DNA from: Helicobacteraceae bacterium
GTDB lineage: Bacteria; Campylobacterota; Campylobacteria; Campylobacterales; SZUA-545
Assembly (NCBI GenBank): GCA_031286325.1
Contig: JAITUT010000034.1
Location: 1-52,880, forward strand
Length of the DNA stretch: 52,880 nucleotides
Direction: 5' to 3'
The notes below the pieces were generated by a model that saw nothing but the letters and a program-made list of their open reading frames with translations, ran no database searches and was not told where the DNA came from. Numbering within the stretch: position 1 is the stretch's first letter; every line of letters starts with the position of its first letter. Made by a program: the position numbers and the translations under genes. This document shows, piece by piece, positions 24,950 through 34,640 of the stretch.

Positions 24950-27116
24950 CACGCTCTATGTCTTGCCCACGAGCCGCGCGCGCCGCGAGAGATCGGGCGA
25001 GTTCTCTGTCGGCAAGCGGTTTTTGACGATGGAGGAGTTTGAGCAACGTTTAATTTACGCCGAAGATCGCGCGATGGTGGATAAAACCGCGCGGCTTCTG
25101 GCGTTAAAAGCGGCGGCGGAACGTCTGAAAAACGCCGAGAAACTGCATATTTCAAAGGATTTTTTAGTTTTTTTAGATCATGCGGAATTTTTCCTCAAAT
25201 TTTTTGATGAGATCGCGCTGGAGAACGCTAATATAAACGATCTTTTGATCGGCGATTTTTACGCCGAATATGACGAGCATATAAAAGTATTAAACGATCT
25301 GCAAAATTTGTATTATGAAGAGTTAGCGAAAAAGCGTTTTTACGATCGCGGGTTTTTGGCGCGAAATTATATTTTTAATTTAGACTGGCTCGGCGATTTT
25401 TCAGAGATTATAATTGAAGTTGAAGGGGCGCTCACAAAACACGAAATTACTTTGCTGACAAATGCCGCGAACTTCGCTAAAACTACGATAAAATTTGCCG
25501 AAACGCCGTTTGACGAACAGATTTTATCCGCGATCGCGCCGTTAAAAGAGCGCGCGAATGTTGAAATTGAAAAGCTTAATTTAGACGCGAATTTCAGATT
25601 GTTTTTCGTTAAAGAGAGATTAGAGCAGATCGCGGCGATCCAGAGCGAGGTTTTTTATTATATAGAAAACCACAAGATCGAGCCGGAAAAAATCGTCGTG
25701 GTTTTGCCCGATGAAAAATTCGCCGGCTTTATGCAGAGGTTTGATGAATTTAGGCTGTTTAATTACGCTATGGGTTTTGCTTTTACGGAGACGAAATTTT
25801 ATAGACTGTTAAGCGCGTTCGCGGAGCGGAAAAATAATAAGATCGCGCAAATTTATTTAGATCGCGCGAAGTTACCGGAGATAAAGAATTTTAATGATGT
25901 TTTGCAACTGGCTAACGAGAGCGAAAGAGAGATAGCAAAAGACGCTTTTGACGAGGTTAAACCTATTTTAGATTCTTTTGATCTATCGTTTGACGAGGCT
26001 ATTAGTTTATATTTGCAGACTCTCGCTAAAAAAACTTTTGATGATTTTAGCGGCGGGAAGATAACCGTTCTGGGAGCTTTAGAGACGAGATCCGCTAAGT
26101 TTGACGTTGCGATCGTAGTTGATTTTAATGATGAAGTCGTGCCGCATAAAAGCGAAAAAGATATGTTTTTAAACGCGCTTGTGCGAAACAAAGCGGGTTT
26201 GCCTAATTATATTGATCGCGCGGACAATGAACGCGCTATATATTTTAGGCTCTTTTCGCGCGTTAAATTCGCTACGATCTTGTGCGTTAAAAACGATGAG
26301 AAAAACCCAAGCAGATTTATTAAAGAGTTAAATCTGAAAGAGCCGCTAAAAAGCTATGAATACGATAAGCAAATTTTCTTTCCTCAGGCAAATATTAAAA
26401 AACAGCAAGACGAAGAAATAGTTTTAGATATAAATTTGCCCGAGCCGTTGAGCGCGACTAAATTAAAAACTTATTTAACTTGCAAACGAAAATTTTACTA
26501 TCAATATATTAAAGGCTTAAAAGAAAATCCCGCGATCAGAGAGAGCGTTATCTCCCATGAAGTAGGCGTTATTTTACACAACGCGCTTGCTAAAAATTTA
26601 AGCTATAACGACACGATAGAGTTTATTAAAAAGTCTGCCGCAGGAGATCAAAGATTATTGTTTGAAACGCGCCTTTGGGAAGCCAGATTAAAAAGTTTTT
26701 TTATGAAAGAAATAGAACGTAAAAATGAGGGCTGGATACACATTGAAAGCGAGTTAAACTTAGACGGTGAATTTAACGGCATAAAGCTAGAAGGGAGAAT
26801 TGATAGAATAGATCGCAAAGACGATCAATTTGTAATTTTAGATTATAAGAGCAAAACGCCCAAAAACGATGAAAGAGATTTTCAGCTTTTAATCTATAAA
26901 TTGTTATACGCGCAAAAAGCAAAGGGCGAAATTTTAACGGGATATTACGATCTAAGCGCAATGAAAATTAATCTTGTAAATACACACGAAAATTTGGAAA
27001 TTTTTACCGAAAAAATAAATGAATATAAATCGCCGTTACAAAACTTTGTTCAAACAGAAAAAAAGAGCGATTGCATATATTGCCAATATAAAATTTTATG
27101 CGGAAAAGAGAGATGA
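24939..27116 (+). CDS. addB: AddB-like PD-(D/E)XK nuclease subunit of the AddAB recombination complex
   Basis: A 725-residue protein. The N-terminal two thirds is an inactivated helicase-like body. The C-terminal nuclease domain starts LSATKLKTYLTCKRKFYYQY and contains the catalytic set HEVGVILHNAL...GRIDRIDRKDDQFVILDYKSKTP (Asp and Lys of the PD-DxK core) and QLLIYKLLYA. It ends in CIYCQYKILCG, which with the earlier Cys forms the four-cysteine iron-sulfur lid of AddB. The complex processes double-strand breaks for RecA. Composition is more AT-rich than upstream genes. addA overlaps its stop by ATGA. Confidence 0.88.
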   Translation: MPNNTLYVLPTSRARRERSGEFSVGKRFLTMEEFEQRLIYAEDRAMVDKTARLLALKAAAERLKNAEKLHISKDFLVFLDHAEFFLKFFDEIALENANINDLLIGDFYAEYDEHIKVLNDLQNLYYEELAKKRFYDRGFLARNYIFNLDWLGDFSEIIIEVEGALTKHEITLLTNAANFAKTTIKFAETPFDEQILSAIAPLKERANVEIEKLNLDANFRLFFVKERLEQIAAIQSEVFYYIENHKIEPEKIVVVLPDEKFAGFMQRFDEFRLFNYAMGFAFTETKFYRLLSAFAERKNNKIAQIYLDRAKLPEIKNFNDVLQLANESEREIAKDAFDEVKPILDSFDLSFDEAISLYLQTLAKKTFDDFSGGKITVLGALETRSAKFDVAIVVDFNDEVVPHKSEKDMFLNALVRNKAGLPNYIDRADNERAIYFRLFSRVKFATILCVKNDEKNPSRFIKELNLKEPLKSYEYDKQIFFPQANIKKQQDEEIVLDINLPEPLSATKLKTYLTCKRKFYYQYIKGLKENPAIRESVISHEVGVILHNALAKNLSYNDTIEFIKKSAAGDQRLLFETRLWEARLKSFFMKEIERKNEGWIHIESELNLDGEFNGIKLEGRIDRIDRKDDQFVILDYKSKTPKNDERDFQLLIYKLLYAQKAKGEILTGYYDLSAMKINLVNTHENLEIFTEKINEYKSPLQNFVQTEKKSDCIYCQYKILCGKER

Positions 27117-29878
27117 GCTTTAATAAATTTGTAGCGTGCGAGGCAAGCGCGGGAAGCGGCAAAACATACCAGCTCAGCTTGCGCTACGCCGCGCTTTTAG
27201 CAAAAGGGGTTTTGCCTGAAAAAATATTGTGCTTAACATTTACTAAAAAAGCCGCAACAGAAATGCAAAGCAGAATTGAGAGAGTTTTGACAAATCCTGA
27301 AAAACACGAATTAGAAGATATTGCGAAAATGCTGGAACTTGATGTTATAAAAACCGCGCAAATTTTAAGTGAAAAAAACATTATTTTTTTGCGATCCGAG
27401 CCAAAGATAACGACAATAGACGCATTCTTTAACCATATATTAAAACAGTTCGCGCTAAACGCCGGAATTAGCCCGAACTTTGAGATCGCGAATTTTAGCG
27501 AGAGCGATCGTATAGATGAGTTTCTAATAGAGTTAGATCGCGCGAAAAAAACCGAGAATTTAATATCGTTTTTGCTGCAAGAACAGAGCAGCTTGGAAAG
27601 CATATTTGAAAAACTTGAAAGAATTTTTGATGAAGAAATTTCCGCTAAATTCGAAACGGTTTTTGGCAAAAGACTTAACGTGAAAGAAGCGGGGAAAAAC
27701 TCGTTGAAAGAATATGATAAAATAGGAGATTTTATCCGTAAAAATACAGATGATAAAAACGCTATAAAAGCCGTTGCGAAAGTTAATAGCATAAACGACG
27801 CGCTAGAAAACGCCAAAACTTGGATCACAAAAGAGACTTTGAGCGATTACAGATACTTTAAGAAAGTAGCGAATGACGAATTAGATAAACATTTTGCCAC
27901 TTTTAAGATCGCGTTAAAAGAGTATTTTTCTATTAAAGAAAAAGAGGCGGTTTCCCTTTTGTTCAGTCTATACAATTCTTATGAAAAAAGCAGGTTTAAT
28001 ATCAAAAAATTTCGCCGCAAAATGAGTTTTGGCGATATTACGCACGAAGTATATAAACTAATGGTTGAAAATGTATTTGATAAAGACTTTTTTTACTTCA
28101 AAATAGACGCGAAAGCAGAGCACATTTTAATAGACGAATTTCAGGATACTTCAATAACGCAATTTCAGATATTAAAACCGCTAATAGAAGAAATTTTCAG
28201 CGGCGTGGGGACAAAAGAAGAGAGATCGTTTTTTTATGTGGGGGATCAAAAACAGTCTATTTATAGATTTCGTGGCGGAAATCCTCATTTGTTTGAAAAA
28301 GTAAAGAGCGAGTTTGGCGAAAGAATTGTTTCCGAAGTGCTGAATACAAATCGCAGATCGCTTAAAAATATAGTAGATTTTACAAACGATATTTTTATGG
28401 ATAAAATAAACGGATTTGCTCTGCAAAAAAGCATAGAGAGAGACGAAAAGGGTTTTGTGAAAGTAGAGAGCGGTAATTATATGGTGATCGCGCTAAAAAA
28501 TTTAGAGTTTTTGCTAAATAAAAATATCGCGCCAGAGAATATAGCAATTCTTGTGAGAAAAAACGACGACGGTTATAAGATCGCAAATGAAATTGAAGAA
28601 AAATTCCCGCATATTTCAGTTTTAACCGAAACCTCTATGAAACTTACTGAAAGTCGCGAGGTAAAAGCGTTAATAGAGGCGGTAAAATACTATTATTCGA
28701 GCCGTACGCAATACTATTTGAGCAATTTTAACGCCCTGCTTGGATTTAACATATTTAAACGACAAGAAAAACTAGACAATTTATTAGATAGAATAGGAGT
28801 TGATCCTTTACCGATTGATCTTTGTTCAGAGATCGCTAAAAGCTACCATCTTTTTTGCCCAGACGCGCTTTTATTTTTAGAGTTGTGCGGCAGGCTAAAT
28901 ACTATTGAAGAACTAATTTATGACTATAAAAACTTTAACGAAATTGCCGCTTTAGCTGCGCCAAAGGGTATAAGAATTATGACGATCCATAAATCAAAGG
29001 GTTTGGAGTTTGATCATATAATTTTGCTTGATAGCGCAACACAAAGGAGCGATAGCGAAAAAATTATCTTTGATTATGATAAAACCGAATTAAAAGGCAT
29101 ATATTGGAGGCAAAAAAGCAGGGAGTTTTTAGATAATAATTACGCTTTAATTTTGGATCGCGAACGCCAAGAAAATTGGCGCGATCTGATTAACTCATTA
29201 TATGTAGCGATAACACGCGCTAAATATTCGCTGATTATCGCAAAAAATAATGAGGTTACAAAAGAAGAAAAAGAAAAGTCCATATTCGCTCCTTTGGAGT
29301 TGAAAGATTTTGAGATCGGCGAAATTTTCATAGGCGAAAATCAAGAGAAAAAAGAAATTAAAAATATAGTTAAAATTACGCCGAAAAAATTGGGCGATCA
29401 AGCGCTAAAAATAGAAGAAGAAAAGAGAGAGAGCGGCGATATTTTCGCTCGTAAATTGGGCATTGCTTTTCACTACGCTATTGAGATGATGCCGCGCTTT
29501 GAAAATAAATTTATAAACAGCGCGGTTAACGCCGCGATTTTTATATACGGTTTGGGGATAGAAAAAGAAGATATAAATGAAAGATTAAAAAGACTTATCG
29601 CAAATGAAGAGTTTCAAAAAATCGCGCAAAATTACGCTTGTTATAAAGAGCAGCAAATAGTCTATAATTCAAAAGTTTTACGCCTTGATCTATTGGCTGA
29701 AAATGATAAAAATTTTATAGTTATAGATTTTAAAACCGGCACAGCTAAAGATGAGCATAAAAAACAAGTTTTAGAGTATATGATTGCCATTAAAAGTTTA
29801 ACCGCAAAAGAAGTATTGGGCGGCATATTTTACATAGCTAAAAATTCGGTAAAATTTGAGAAAGTTTCGGAGAGTTAA
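27113..29878 (+). CDS. addA: AddA-like helicase-nuclease (UvrD/RecB family)
   Basis: A 921-residue protein starting MSFNKFVACEASAGSGKT at 27113, the ATGA overlap with addB; a frame from 27098 is less likely. Helicase motifs: Walker A ASAGSGKTY, LCLTFTKKAATEM (Ia), HILIDEFQDTS (II), FFYVGDQKQSIYRFRGG (III), LNTNRRS (IV), IMTIHKSKGLEFDHIIL (V) and YVAITRAKYSLII (VI). The C-terminal RecB-like nuclease has LGIAFHYAIE, LRLDLLA and FIVIDFKTGT. It is the motor and second nuclease of AddAB, which resects broken ends. Confidence 0.92.
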   Translation: MSFNKFVACEASAGSGKTYQLSLRYAALLAKGVLPEKILCLTFTKKAATEMQSRIERVLTNPEKHELEDIAKMLELDVIKTAQILSEKNIIFLRSEPKITTIDAFFNHILKQFALNAGISPNFEIANFSESDRIDEFLIELDRAKKTENLISFLLQEQSSLESIFEKLERIFDEEISAKFETVFGKRLNVKEAGKNSLKEYDKIGDFIRKNTDDKNAIKAVAKVNSINDALENAKTWITKETLSDYRYFKKVANDELDKHFATFKIALKEYFSIKEKEAVSLLFSLYNSYEKSRFNIKKFRRKMSFGDITHEVYKLMVENVFDKDFFYFKIDAKAEHILIDEFQDTSITQFQILKPLIEEIFSGVGTKEERSFFYVGDQKQSIYRFRGGNPHLFEKVKSEFGERIVSEVLNTNRRSLKNIVDFTNDIFMDKINGFALQKSIERDEKGFVKVESGNYMVIALKNLEFLLNKNIAPENIAILVRKNDDGYKIANEIEEKFPHISVLTETSMKLTESREVKALIEAVKYYYSSRTQYYLSNFNALLGFNIFKRQEKLDNLLDRIGVDPLPIDLCSEIAKSYHLFCPDALLFLELCGRLNTIEELIYDYKNFNEIAALAAPKGIRIMTIHKSKGLEFDHIILLDSATQRSDSEKIIFDYDKTELKGIYWRQKSREFLDNNYALILDRERQENWRDLINSLYVAITRAKYSLIIAKNNEVTKEEKEKSIFAPLELKDFEIGEIFIGENQEKKEIKNIVKITPKKLGDQALKIEEEKRESGDIFARKLGIAFHYAIEMMPRFENKFINSAVNAAIFIYGLGIEKEDINERLKRLIANEEFQKIAQNYACYKEQQIVYNSKVLRLDLLAENDKNFIVIDFKTGTAKDEHKKQVLEYMIAIKSLTAKEVLGGIFYIAKNSVKFEKVSES

Positions 29879-29887
29879 GGGGTGAAA

Positions 29888-32302
29888 ATGAGGTGCGATC
29901 ACTGTGGTTTAGATATTCCTGAAAACGCTTTGATAAAAGAGGACAATCATAACTTTTGTTGCAAGGGCTGCGCGGGAGTTTTCAGACTCTTAAACGATAT
30001 GAAATTAGAAAAATTTTACGAGTTAAAAGGCGAGCAAAAATTAAATCGCGCGCAAGAGATTAATAAAAGCGCGGCGATGTTTGACAGCGACGCCTTTGCG
30101 AAACGTTTTATCGCGCGGAAAGAAAATAATTTATGCGAGATGAGTTTGGCTTTAGAGGGTGTTCATTGCGCGGCGTGCGTTTGGCTCATTGAAAGAGTGG
30201 TAAATAAATTAGACGGAGCCATTGAAACCGATATAAATTTTACGACAAACAAAGCTAAAATTTTATTTGATGAAAATGTGTTAAAACCCAGCGAAATAGT
30301 TAGCGCAATCAGATCAATCGGCTACGACGCGGCGGCATACGATCCTAAAATAGCGGAAACAAACGCAAAAGCCGAGCGAAAAGAGTATTACACAAGACTC
30401 ATTGTCGCGCTATTCGCAATGATGAATACAATGTGGCTTGCCGTGGCTAGATATTTAGGTTTGTTCAGCGGTATGGACGAAAACCTCGCGAACATTATTT
30501 ATTTAGCGGAATTTCTGCTCGCGACCCCCACATTATTTTTCAGCGGTTGGGTGTTTTATAGAGGCGGATATTTTGGTCTTAAAAACGGCTTTGTAACAAT
30601 GGATTTATTGGTCGCCACCGGCGCCACATTAACATACGCATATTCAATTTATGCAACGTTGATTTCTAAAGCCGAACCATACTTTGATTCCGTTACTATG
30701 ATCATCTCGTTTGTTTTGATCGGAAAATTTTTAGAAGTTAAAGCGAAAAAAAGCGCGGTAGACACATTAGATAAATTGATCGCCCTCGCGCCGAATGAGA
30801 TAATAAGAATTGAGGGCGGAAACCGCATAAAATTATCACCCGAAGAGATTAAAAGCGGCGATATTATAGAGATTGAAGCGGGCGAAAGAATAGTCTTTGA
30901 CGGCGTGATTTTAAGCGGATCGGCCTCGCTTGATATGTCGAGTATTTCAGGTGAAAGCAAACCGCGTTTCTCTGGACCAAACGATAGTGTAATAAGCGGC
31001 GCGATCAACACAGACGGAATTTTGCGAATTAAAGTAGAGAACGATTACGCTCACTCCACATTTTTTCGTGTGATAAATTTGCTTGAAGAGTCGCTGAAAA
31101 ACCGTCCTAATATAGAAAATTTCGCAAACAAAATTTCGCGCAAATTTTCAACCACAATTTTGTCTATCGCGGCAATAACATTTTTGGTCTGGAATTTCGC
31201 TTTAGACGCCACTTTTGATCGCTCGCTTATGATCGCGATCAGCGTGATTGTGATCGCTTGCCCGTGCGCCTTAGCTTTAGCAACTCCAATAGCGTCTGTG
31301 ATCGCAGCGCTTGAAGGAGCTAAAAGATCGGCTCTTTTCCGCGCCACAAAACACATAGAGACATTAGCGAAAGCTAAGTTCATTTTATTAGATAAAACAG
31401 GCACATTAACAATCGGAAAACCGCAGGTGATCTCCTGTGAAACAACAGCTAATTTTAACCCCTCAAAACTCTACGCTTTAATTGTTGCGAATTCGCACCC
31501 GATCTCAAAGGGAGTTTCAGAATTTTTGCCGCAAAAGCACAATATTTTAAAATGCGAATTAAAAGATATAAAAATCATTACTGGTCGCGGCGCGATCGCG
31601 CTAGATCAAAACAATAAAATAGTTTTAGGCGGAAACGCGGCTTTAATGAAAGAAAACAATATAAATGCAGGAAAACAAGATGACGAAAACAGCATATTTT
31701 ATTTCGCCGAAAACGGAGAAATAACCGCGAAATTTTCTCTCGCCGACACAATTAAAACAAACGCCGAAAAAGCCGTAAAATTTTTCAAAAATTTCGGCTT
31801 AAAACCGATCATAATCAGCGGCGATAGTTACGAAATTACCAAAAAAGTCGCGAGCGATCTCCAAATTCCAGATTTTTACGCCGAACTTTTGCCCGATCAA
31901 AAAGCCGAAATCGTACGAAAAACGCGCGAAAACGGCGCGGTGATAATGACGGGAGACGGGCTCAACGACACAGTCGCGCTCGCGCAGGCGGAGATCGCGG
32001 TCGCGATGCATTCGGGCGCGGAGACGGCGGTAGCCGTCAGCGACATCGTTTTATTGCGAGACGACCTCGCCGACCTCGCCCTCGCCATTGCCATCGCGCG
32101 CAAAACCTACCGCGTAATTTTGCAAAACATCGCGATCAGCATCGGCTACAACGCGCTTTTGATCCCGCTTGCGGCGGCGGGCTTCATCACGCCGCTCATC
32201 GCCGCTTTATCAATGTCGTTCTCGTCGCTCCTCGTGGTCGGCAACTCAATGCGCGTTAAAAGCGCCGCCAAAGAGTTCGACAAAATGTTGGCTACGATCT
32301 AA
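29888..32302 (+). CDS. ccoI: CcoI/FixI-type copper-transporting P-type ATPase
   Basis: An 804-residue heavy-metal P1B ATPase; the ATG at 29888 has AAGGGG five bases upstream, while a GTG two codons earlier is too close to it. The N-terminus has the cysteine motif CDHCGLDIPENA...FCCKGCAGVF found in FixI/CcoI, then an HMA domain with CAAC (GVHCAACVWLIE). The pump core has ISGESKP, the CPC metal site (VIACPCALALATP), the phosphorylated Asp in DKTGTLT and TGDGLNDTVAL. It supplies copper for the CuB centre of cbb3 oxidase, matching the FixH-like gene upstream. Confidence 0.92.
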   Translation: MRCDHCGLDIPENALIKEDNHNFCCKGCAGVFRLLNDMKLEKFYELKGEQKLNRAQEINKSAAMFDSDAFAKRFIARKENNLCEMSLALEGVHCAACVWLIERVVNKLDGAIETDINFTTNKAKILFDENVLKPSEIVSAIRSIGYDAAAYDPKIAETNAKAERKEYYTRLIVALFAMMNTMWLAVARYLGLFSGMDENLANIIYLAEFLLATPTLFFSGWVFYRGGYFGLKNGFVTMDLLVATGATLTYAYSIYATLISKAEPYFDSVTMIISFVLIGKFLEVKAKKSAVDTLDKLIALAPNEIIRIEGGNRIKLSPEEIKSGDIIEIEAGERIVFDGVILSGSASLDMSSISGESKPRFSGPNDSVISGAINTDGILRIKVENDYAHSTFFRVINLLEESLKNRPNIENFANKISRKFSTTILSIAAITFLVWNFALDATFDRSLMIAISVIVIACPCALALATPIASVIAALEGAKRSALFRATKHIETLAKAKFILLDKTGTLTIGKPQVISCETTANFNPSKLYALIVANSHPISKGVSEFLPQKHNILKCELKDIKIITGRGAIALDQNNKIVLGGNAALMKENNINAGKQDDENSIFYFAENGEITAKFSLADTIKTNAEKAVKFFKNFGLKPIIISGDSYEITKKVASDLQIPDFYAELLPDQKAEIVRKTRENGAVIMTGDGLNDTVALAQAEIAVAMHSGAETAVAVSDIVLLRDDLADLALAIAIARKTYRVILQNIAISIGYNALLIPLAAAGFITPLIAALSMSFSSLLVVGNSMRVKSAAKEFDKMLATI

Positions 32303-32303
32303 A

Positions 32304-32329
32304 AGGGCTGTTAAGAGCCAAAAAGCCCT
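32304..32329 (-). terminator. Terminator at the ccoI / methylase convergence
   Basis: AGGGCT...AGCCCT inverted repeat with a 14-base loop; on the minus strand it is followed by TTTT. It overlaps the last codons of the methylase gene and begins two bases after ccoI ends. Confidence 0.4.
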
Positions 32330-33183
32330 CTTAGCGACGCTTCCGCCAGCTCGCTTCGTTTCTTTTTGTCGTGGTGATGATAGACGCCGCGATCTTTGCG
32401 TTCTTTGAATGTCTCGCGCACGGTGTGTTTAGCGATCTCATCTTTAAAAACCGCCGTTTCGGATTGATAATTCGCCAGCCTTTCCTCCGCCATTTTGATA
32501 TATGTATCCGAAATCTCTACGCCTATGTAGTTGTGCCCCAGCAATTTAGCGGCGAGCAAAGTAGTGCCGCTGCCGCTATACGGGTCTATCACTACGCAGT
32601 CTTTATTATCGTCCAAAATTGAGTAAATAGCCCGCAAGGGCAGTTGCAGAGGAAACGGCGCCGGATGAGCGCTCTTTTGCTCCGGGGCGAAACGCCAAAT
32701 AGAGGTCATAAGGGCGTGTTTGGAGATTAGCTCTTCGCCGATTAAATTGCCGTTTTTGGGCTTATGCAGCCAATAGATACGCTCCTCAACTTGCCAAAAA
32801 CGCCAGCCGCGCAAATTCGCCGCGATCGCGCGATCCCAGACAATTTCTTGCTTGATCTCCCATTTCGTCTTCAAAAGCCATTCCATAGGGTGGATCATCT
32901 TGCCGCGTTCCCAGCGGGTCTTGTGGTTGTAAAAGAAACTGCCGCCCTCTTTGGTAACGCGCCAAAGCTCGTTTAAGACCTCTATCTGCTCCGCTTGGTA
33001 GGCGCTTTCGTCTCTTTTGTCCGCGGCGTTGTCGTATTCCACATTTTTTACCAGCCAGCCCTTTTGCTTTTCGCCTTTGTTGTATGGCGGGGAAGTTACG
33101 CCGATATCTACGAAATTATCGGGAATTTCGCGTAACTTTATCTTTGTGTCGCCGCGCAAAATAGTGTTTAGAATTTCGCTCAT
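32311..33183 (-). CDS. DNA methyltransferase of a type II restriction-modification system
   Basis: A 290-residue beta-class DNA methylase: the catalytic TSPPY (VDIGVTSPPYNKGEKQ) comes first and the SAM-binding DPYSGSGTTLLAAKLLGHNYIG comes last. TSPPY occurs in both N4-cytosine and some N6-adenine enzymes, so the modified base is open. The WDRAIAANLRGWRFWQVEERIYWLHKP middle is typical of methylases paired with endonucleases. A charged tail (RETFKERKDRGVYHHHDKKK) follows the core. It overlaps the upstream endonuclease gene by ATGA. Confidence 0.9.
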   Translation of the reverse strand: MSEILNTILRGDTKIKLREIPDNFVDIGVTSPPYNKGEKQKGWLVKNVEYDNAADKRDESAYQAEQIEVLNELWRVTKEGGSFFYNHKTRWERGKMIHPMEWLLKTKWEIKQEIVWDRAIAANLRGWRFWQVEERIYWLHKPKNGNLIGEELISKHALMTSIWRFAPEQKSAHPAPFPLQLPLRAIYSILDDNKDCVVIDPYSGSGTTLLAAKLLGHNYIGVEISDTYIKMAEERLANYQSETAVFKDEIAKHTVRETFKERKDRGVYHHHDKKKRSELAEASLRGLFGS

Positions 33184-33851
33184 TTCGCCGCCTCCGTTAG
33201 AATTTTGAAAAAATCCTTGTTAATAAATTCTTTGTAATTTAACAACTCCTCTTTGCTCGCCAAATAATGAATTTTTGTATTCGGATCGTAGGTAAAATTT
33301 TTGTAATCAAAAGACGCGCTGCGCAAATAGTCTCTGCTCTTTCTAACTCTATTTGGAAATTTATTCTCCAAAAGTTTTCGTAGCCTTTCGACAAAAGATT
33401 TTGTTCTGAACTCAAACTCAAAAATGTAAATAAGCTTGCCGCTCACAAAGCCGCTCACCAGCATATTAGGATTATTTTCATAATCTTTGTCAAAGCGATC
33501 CCAAGTGTAATCAGTAAAGTTGCCAGCCGCGTTTAATTTGCCTTTTGCGGGCTCTTTGCCGCTTATATTTTTAGGTTTTACCTCGCAAAACTCATATTTG
33601 GTTTTACCGCCGATCGTGGTTTGCCTATATCCGTTATAGCCTAGTTTGCTTTCGTGGCGTCTATAACCGCAGATCGCAACCCTAATATACTCCCTCAAAG
33701 TAGAGGAGTTTTTATCGTTTATGTATGTAGTTAATAGATCGTTAAATATCGCGATCAAATTGTCTTTTGATTTATCCCGCAAAAAGCCGTTTAACTCTTT
33801 GCGCGATCCCGTAGCGCAGATTTTGATCGCCTCTTGAAAGTCTTTATTCAC
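33180..33851 (-). CDS. Putative type II restriction endonuclease
   Basis: A 223-residue protein encoded directly before the methylase (ATGA overlap), the common order for a restriction pair. The segment KTKYEFCEVKPKN supplies an E-x-K end of a PD-(D/E)xK active site; an acidic partner could be Glu59 or Asp48 upstream. It is otherwise novel to me, with a basic, aromatic C-terminal half (KNKFPNRVRKSRDYLRSASF), suitable for DNA binding. The endonuclease call rests on size, the ExK motif and the neighbour. GATC content is normal, so the pair is not a recent arrival. Confidence 0.65.
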   Translation of the reverse strand: MNKDFQEAIKICATGSRKELNGFLRDKSKDNLIAIFNDLLTTYINDKNSSTLREYIRVAICGYRRHESKLGYNGYRQTTIGGKTKYEFCEVKPKNISGKEPAKGKLNAAGNFTDYTWDRFDKDYENNPNMLVSGFVSGKLIYIFEFEFRTKSFVERLRKLLENKFPNRVRKSRDYLRSASFDYKNFTYDPNTKIHYLASKEELLNYKEFINKDFFKILTEAAK

Positions 33852-33924
33852 AAACGCTCCTTTATTTTCAACAAAATTGCATCGCAGAGAGGTGTTTTTG
33901 CGCGGACGGCGAACAACTTGCCGA

Positions 33925-34581
33925 TCACCGCCCTAACGCGCTCATCGCGAATTTGAAGTCAGCCATCGCCTCTTTTTTGAGGCTTACATTGTGGCGCAAA
34001 AAATTTAACGAATATGTCGGCGCGACATAGCATTTGCTAAACGCGCACTGCCACAACTTGCCGCGCGCCGCGATAATCTCCTCCTCGCTGCCCGTGAGCG
34101 CGAAAAACGCCGCGCCGCCCATCGCGATCACGATCTTGGGCTGAATCATTTCAATCTCCGCCCCCAAAAACGCCTTGCACTTTAAAGCGTAATCGCCCCT
34201 GCTTCCCGCGCTGTGGCACTTGATCGCGGCGGTTAAATAGACGGTTTCGGCGTTCAAACCCAGCGCCTTTTCCACGATATTTCGCGCCATTTCGCCGCCC
34301 GGACCCGCATACCAGCGACACTCTTTATCTTCGTGCGCATTGGGTTCTTCTAATACGATCATAACGCCGCTTGTCCCGCTTCCAGAGCCGAAGAACGCCT
34401 GATTGCGCCGTTTTGAAAGTTCGCACAAATGGCAATTTTCCACAGCGCGTTTTAAGGCGGCGCGGCTTGTGGGCAACTCTTCTTTTGAGGCGGCGCTCTC
34501 GTTTTGAAAGTAGCGCGCGCCGTTTTCGCGCAGGCGGTAGAGTTTGGCGAGGTCTTTTAAGGCTTTTAATTTTCGTTGCAT
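33925..34581 (-). CDS. Divergent uracil-DNA glycosylase superfamily protein
   Basis: A 218-residue protein with the family-4/5 UDG outline: CHLCELSKRR (first cysteines of the iron-sulfur site), motif A as MIVLEEPNAHED in place of the usual GEAPGxxED, IKCHSAGSRGDYALKCKAFL (third and fourth cysteine region), IVIAMGGAAFFALTG, and YVAPTYSLNFLRHN where the usual HPS motif is expected. The catalytic Glu of motif A is retained, but Gly-Gly of that loop and the His of motif 2 are not. It may repair a different lesion or be only structurally related. Divergent from the SPFH gene. Confidence 0.7.
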   Translation of the reverse strand: MQRKLKALKDLAKLYRLRENGARYFQNESAASKEELPTSRAALKRAVENCHLCELSKRRNQAFFGSGSGTSGVMIVLEEPNAHEDKECRWYAGPGGEMARNIVEKALGLNAETVYLTAAIKCHSAGSRGDYALKCKAFLGAEIEMIQPKIVIAMGGAAFFALTGSEEEIIAARGKLWQCAFSKCYVAPTYSLNFLRHNVSLKKEAMADFKFAMSALGR

Positions 34582-34640
34582 TCCGCGAATTTTAGGGAAA
34601 TTTCAATAAGATCGCCGTATTTTAATACAAAGGCAAGAAA

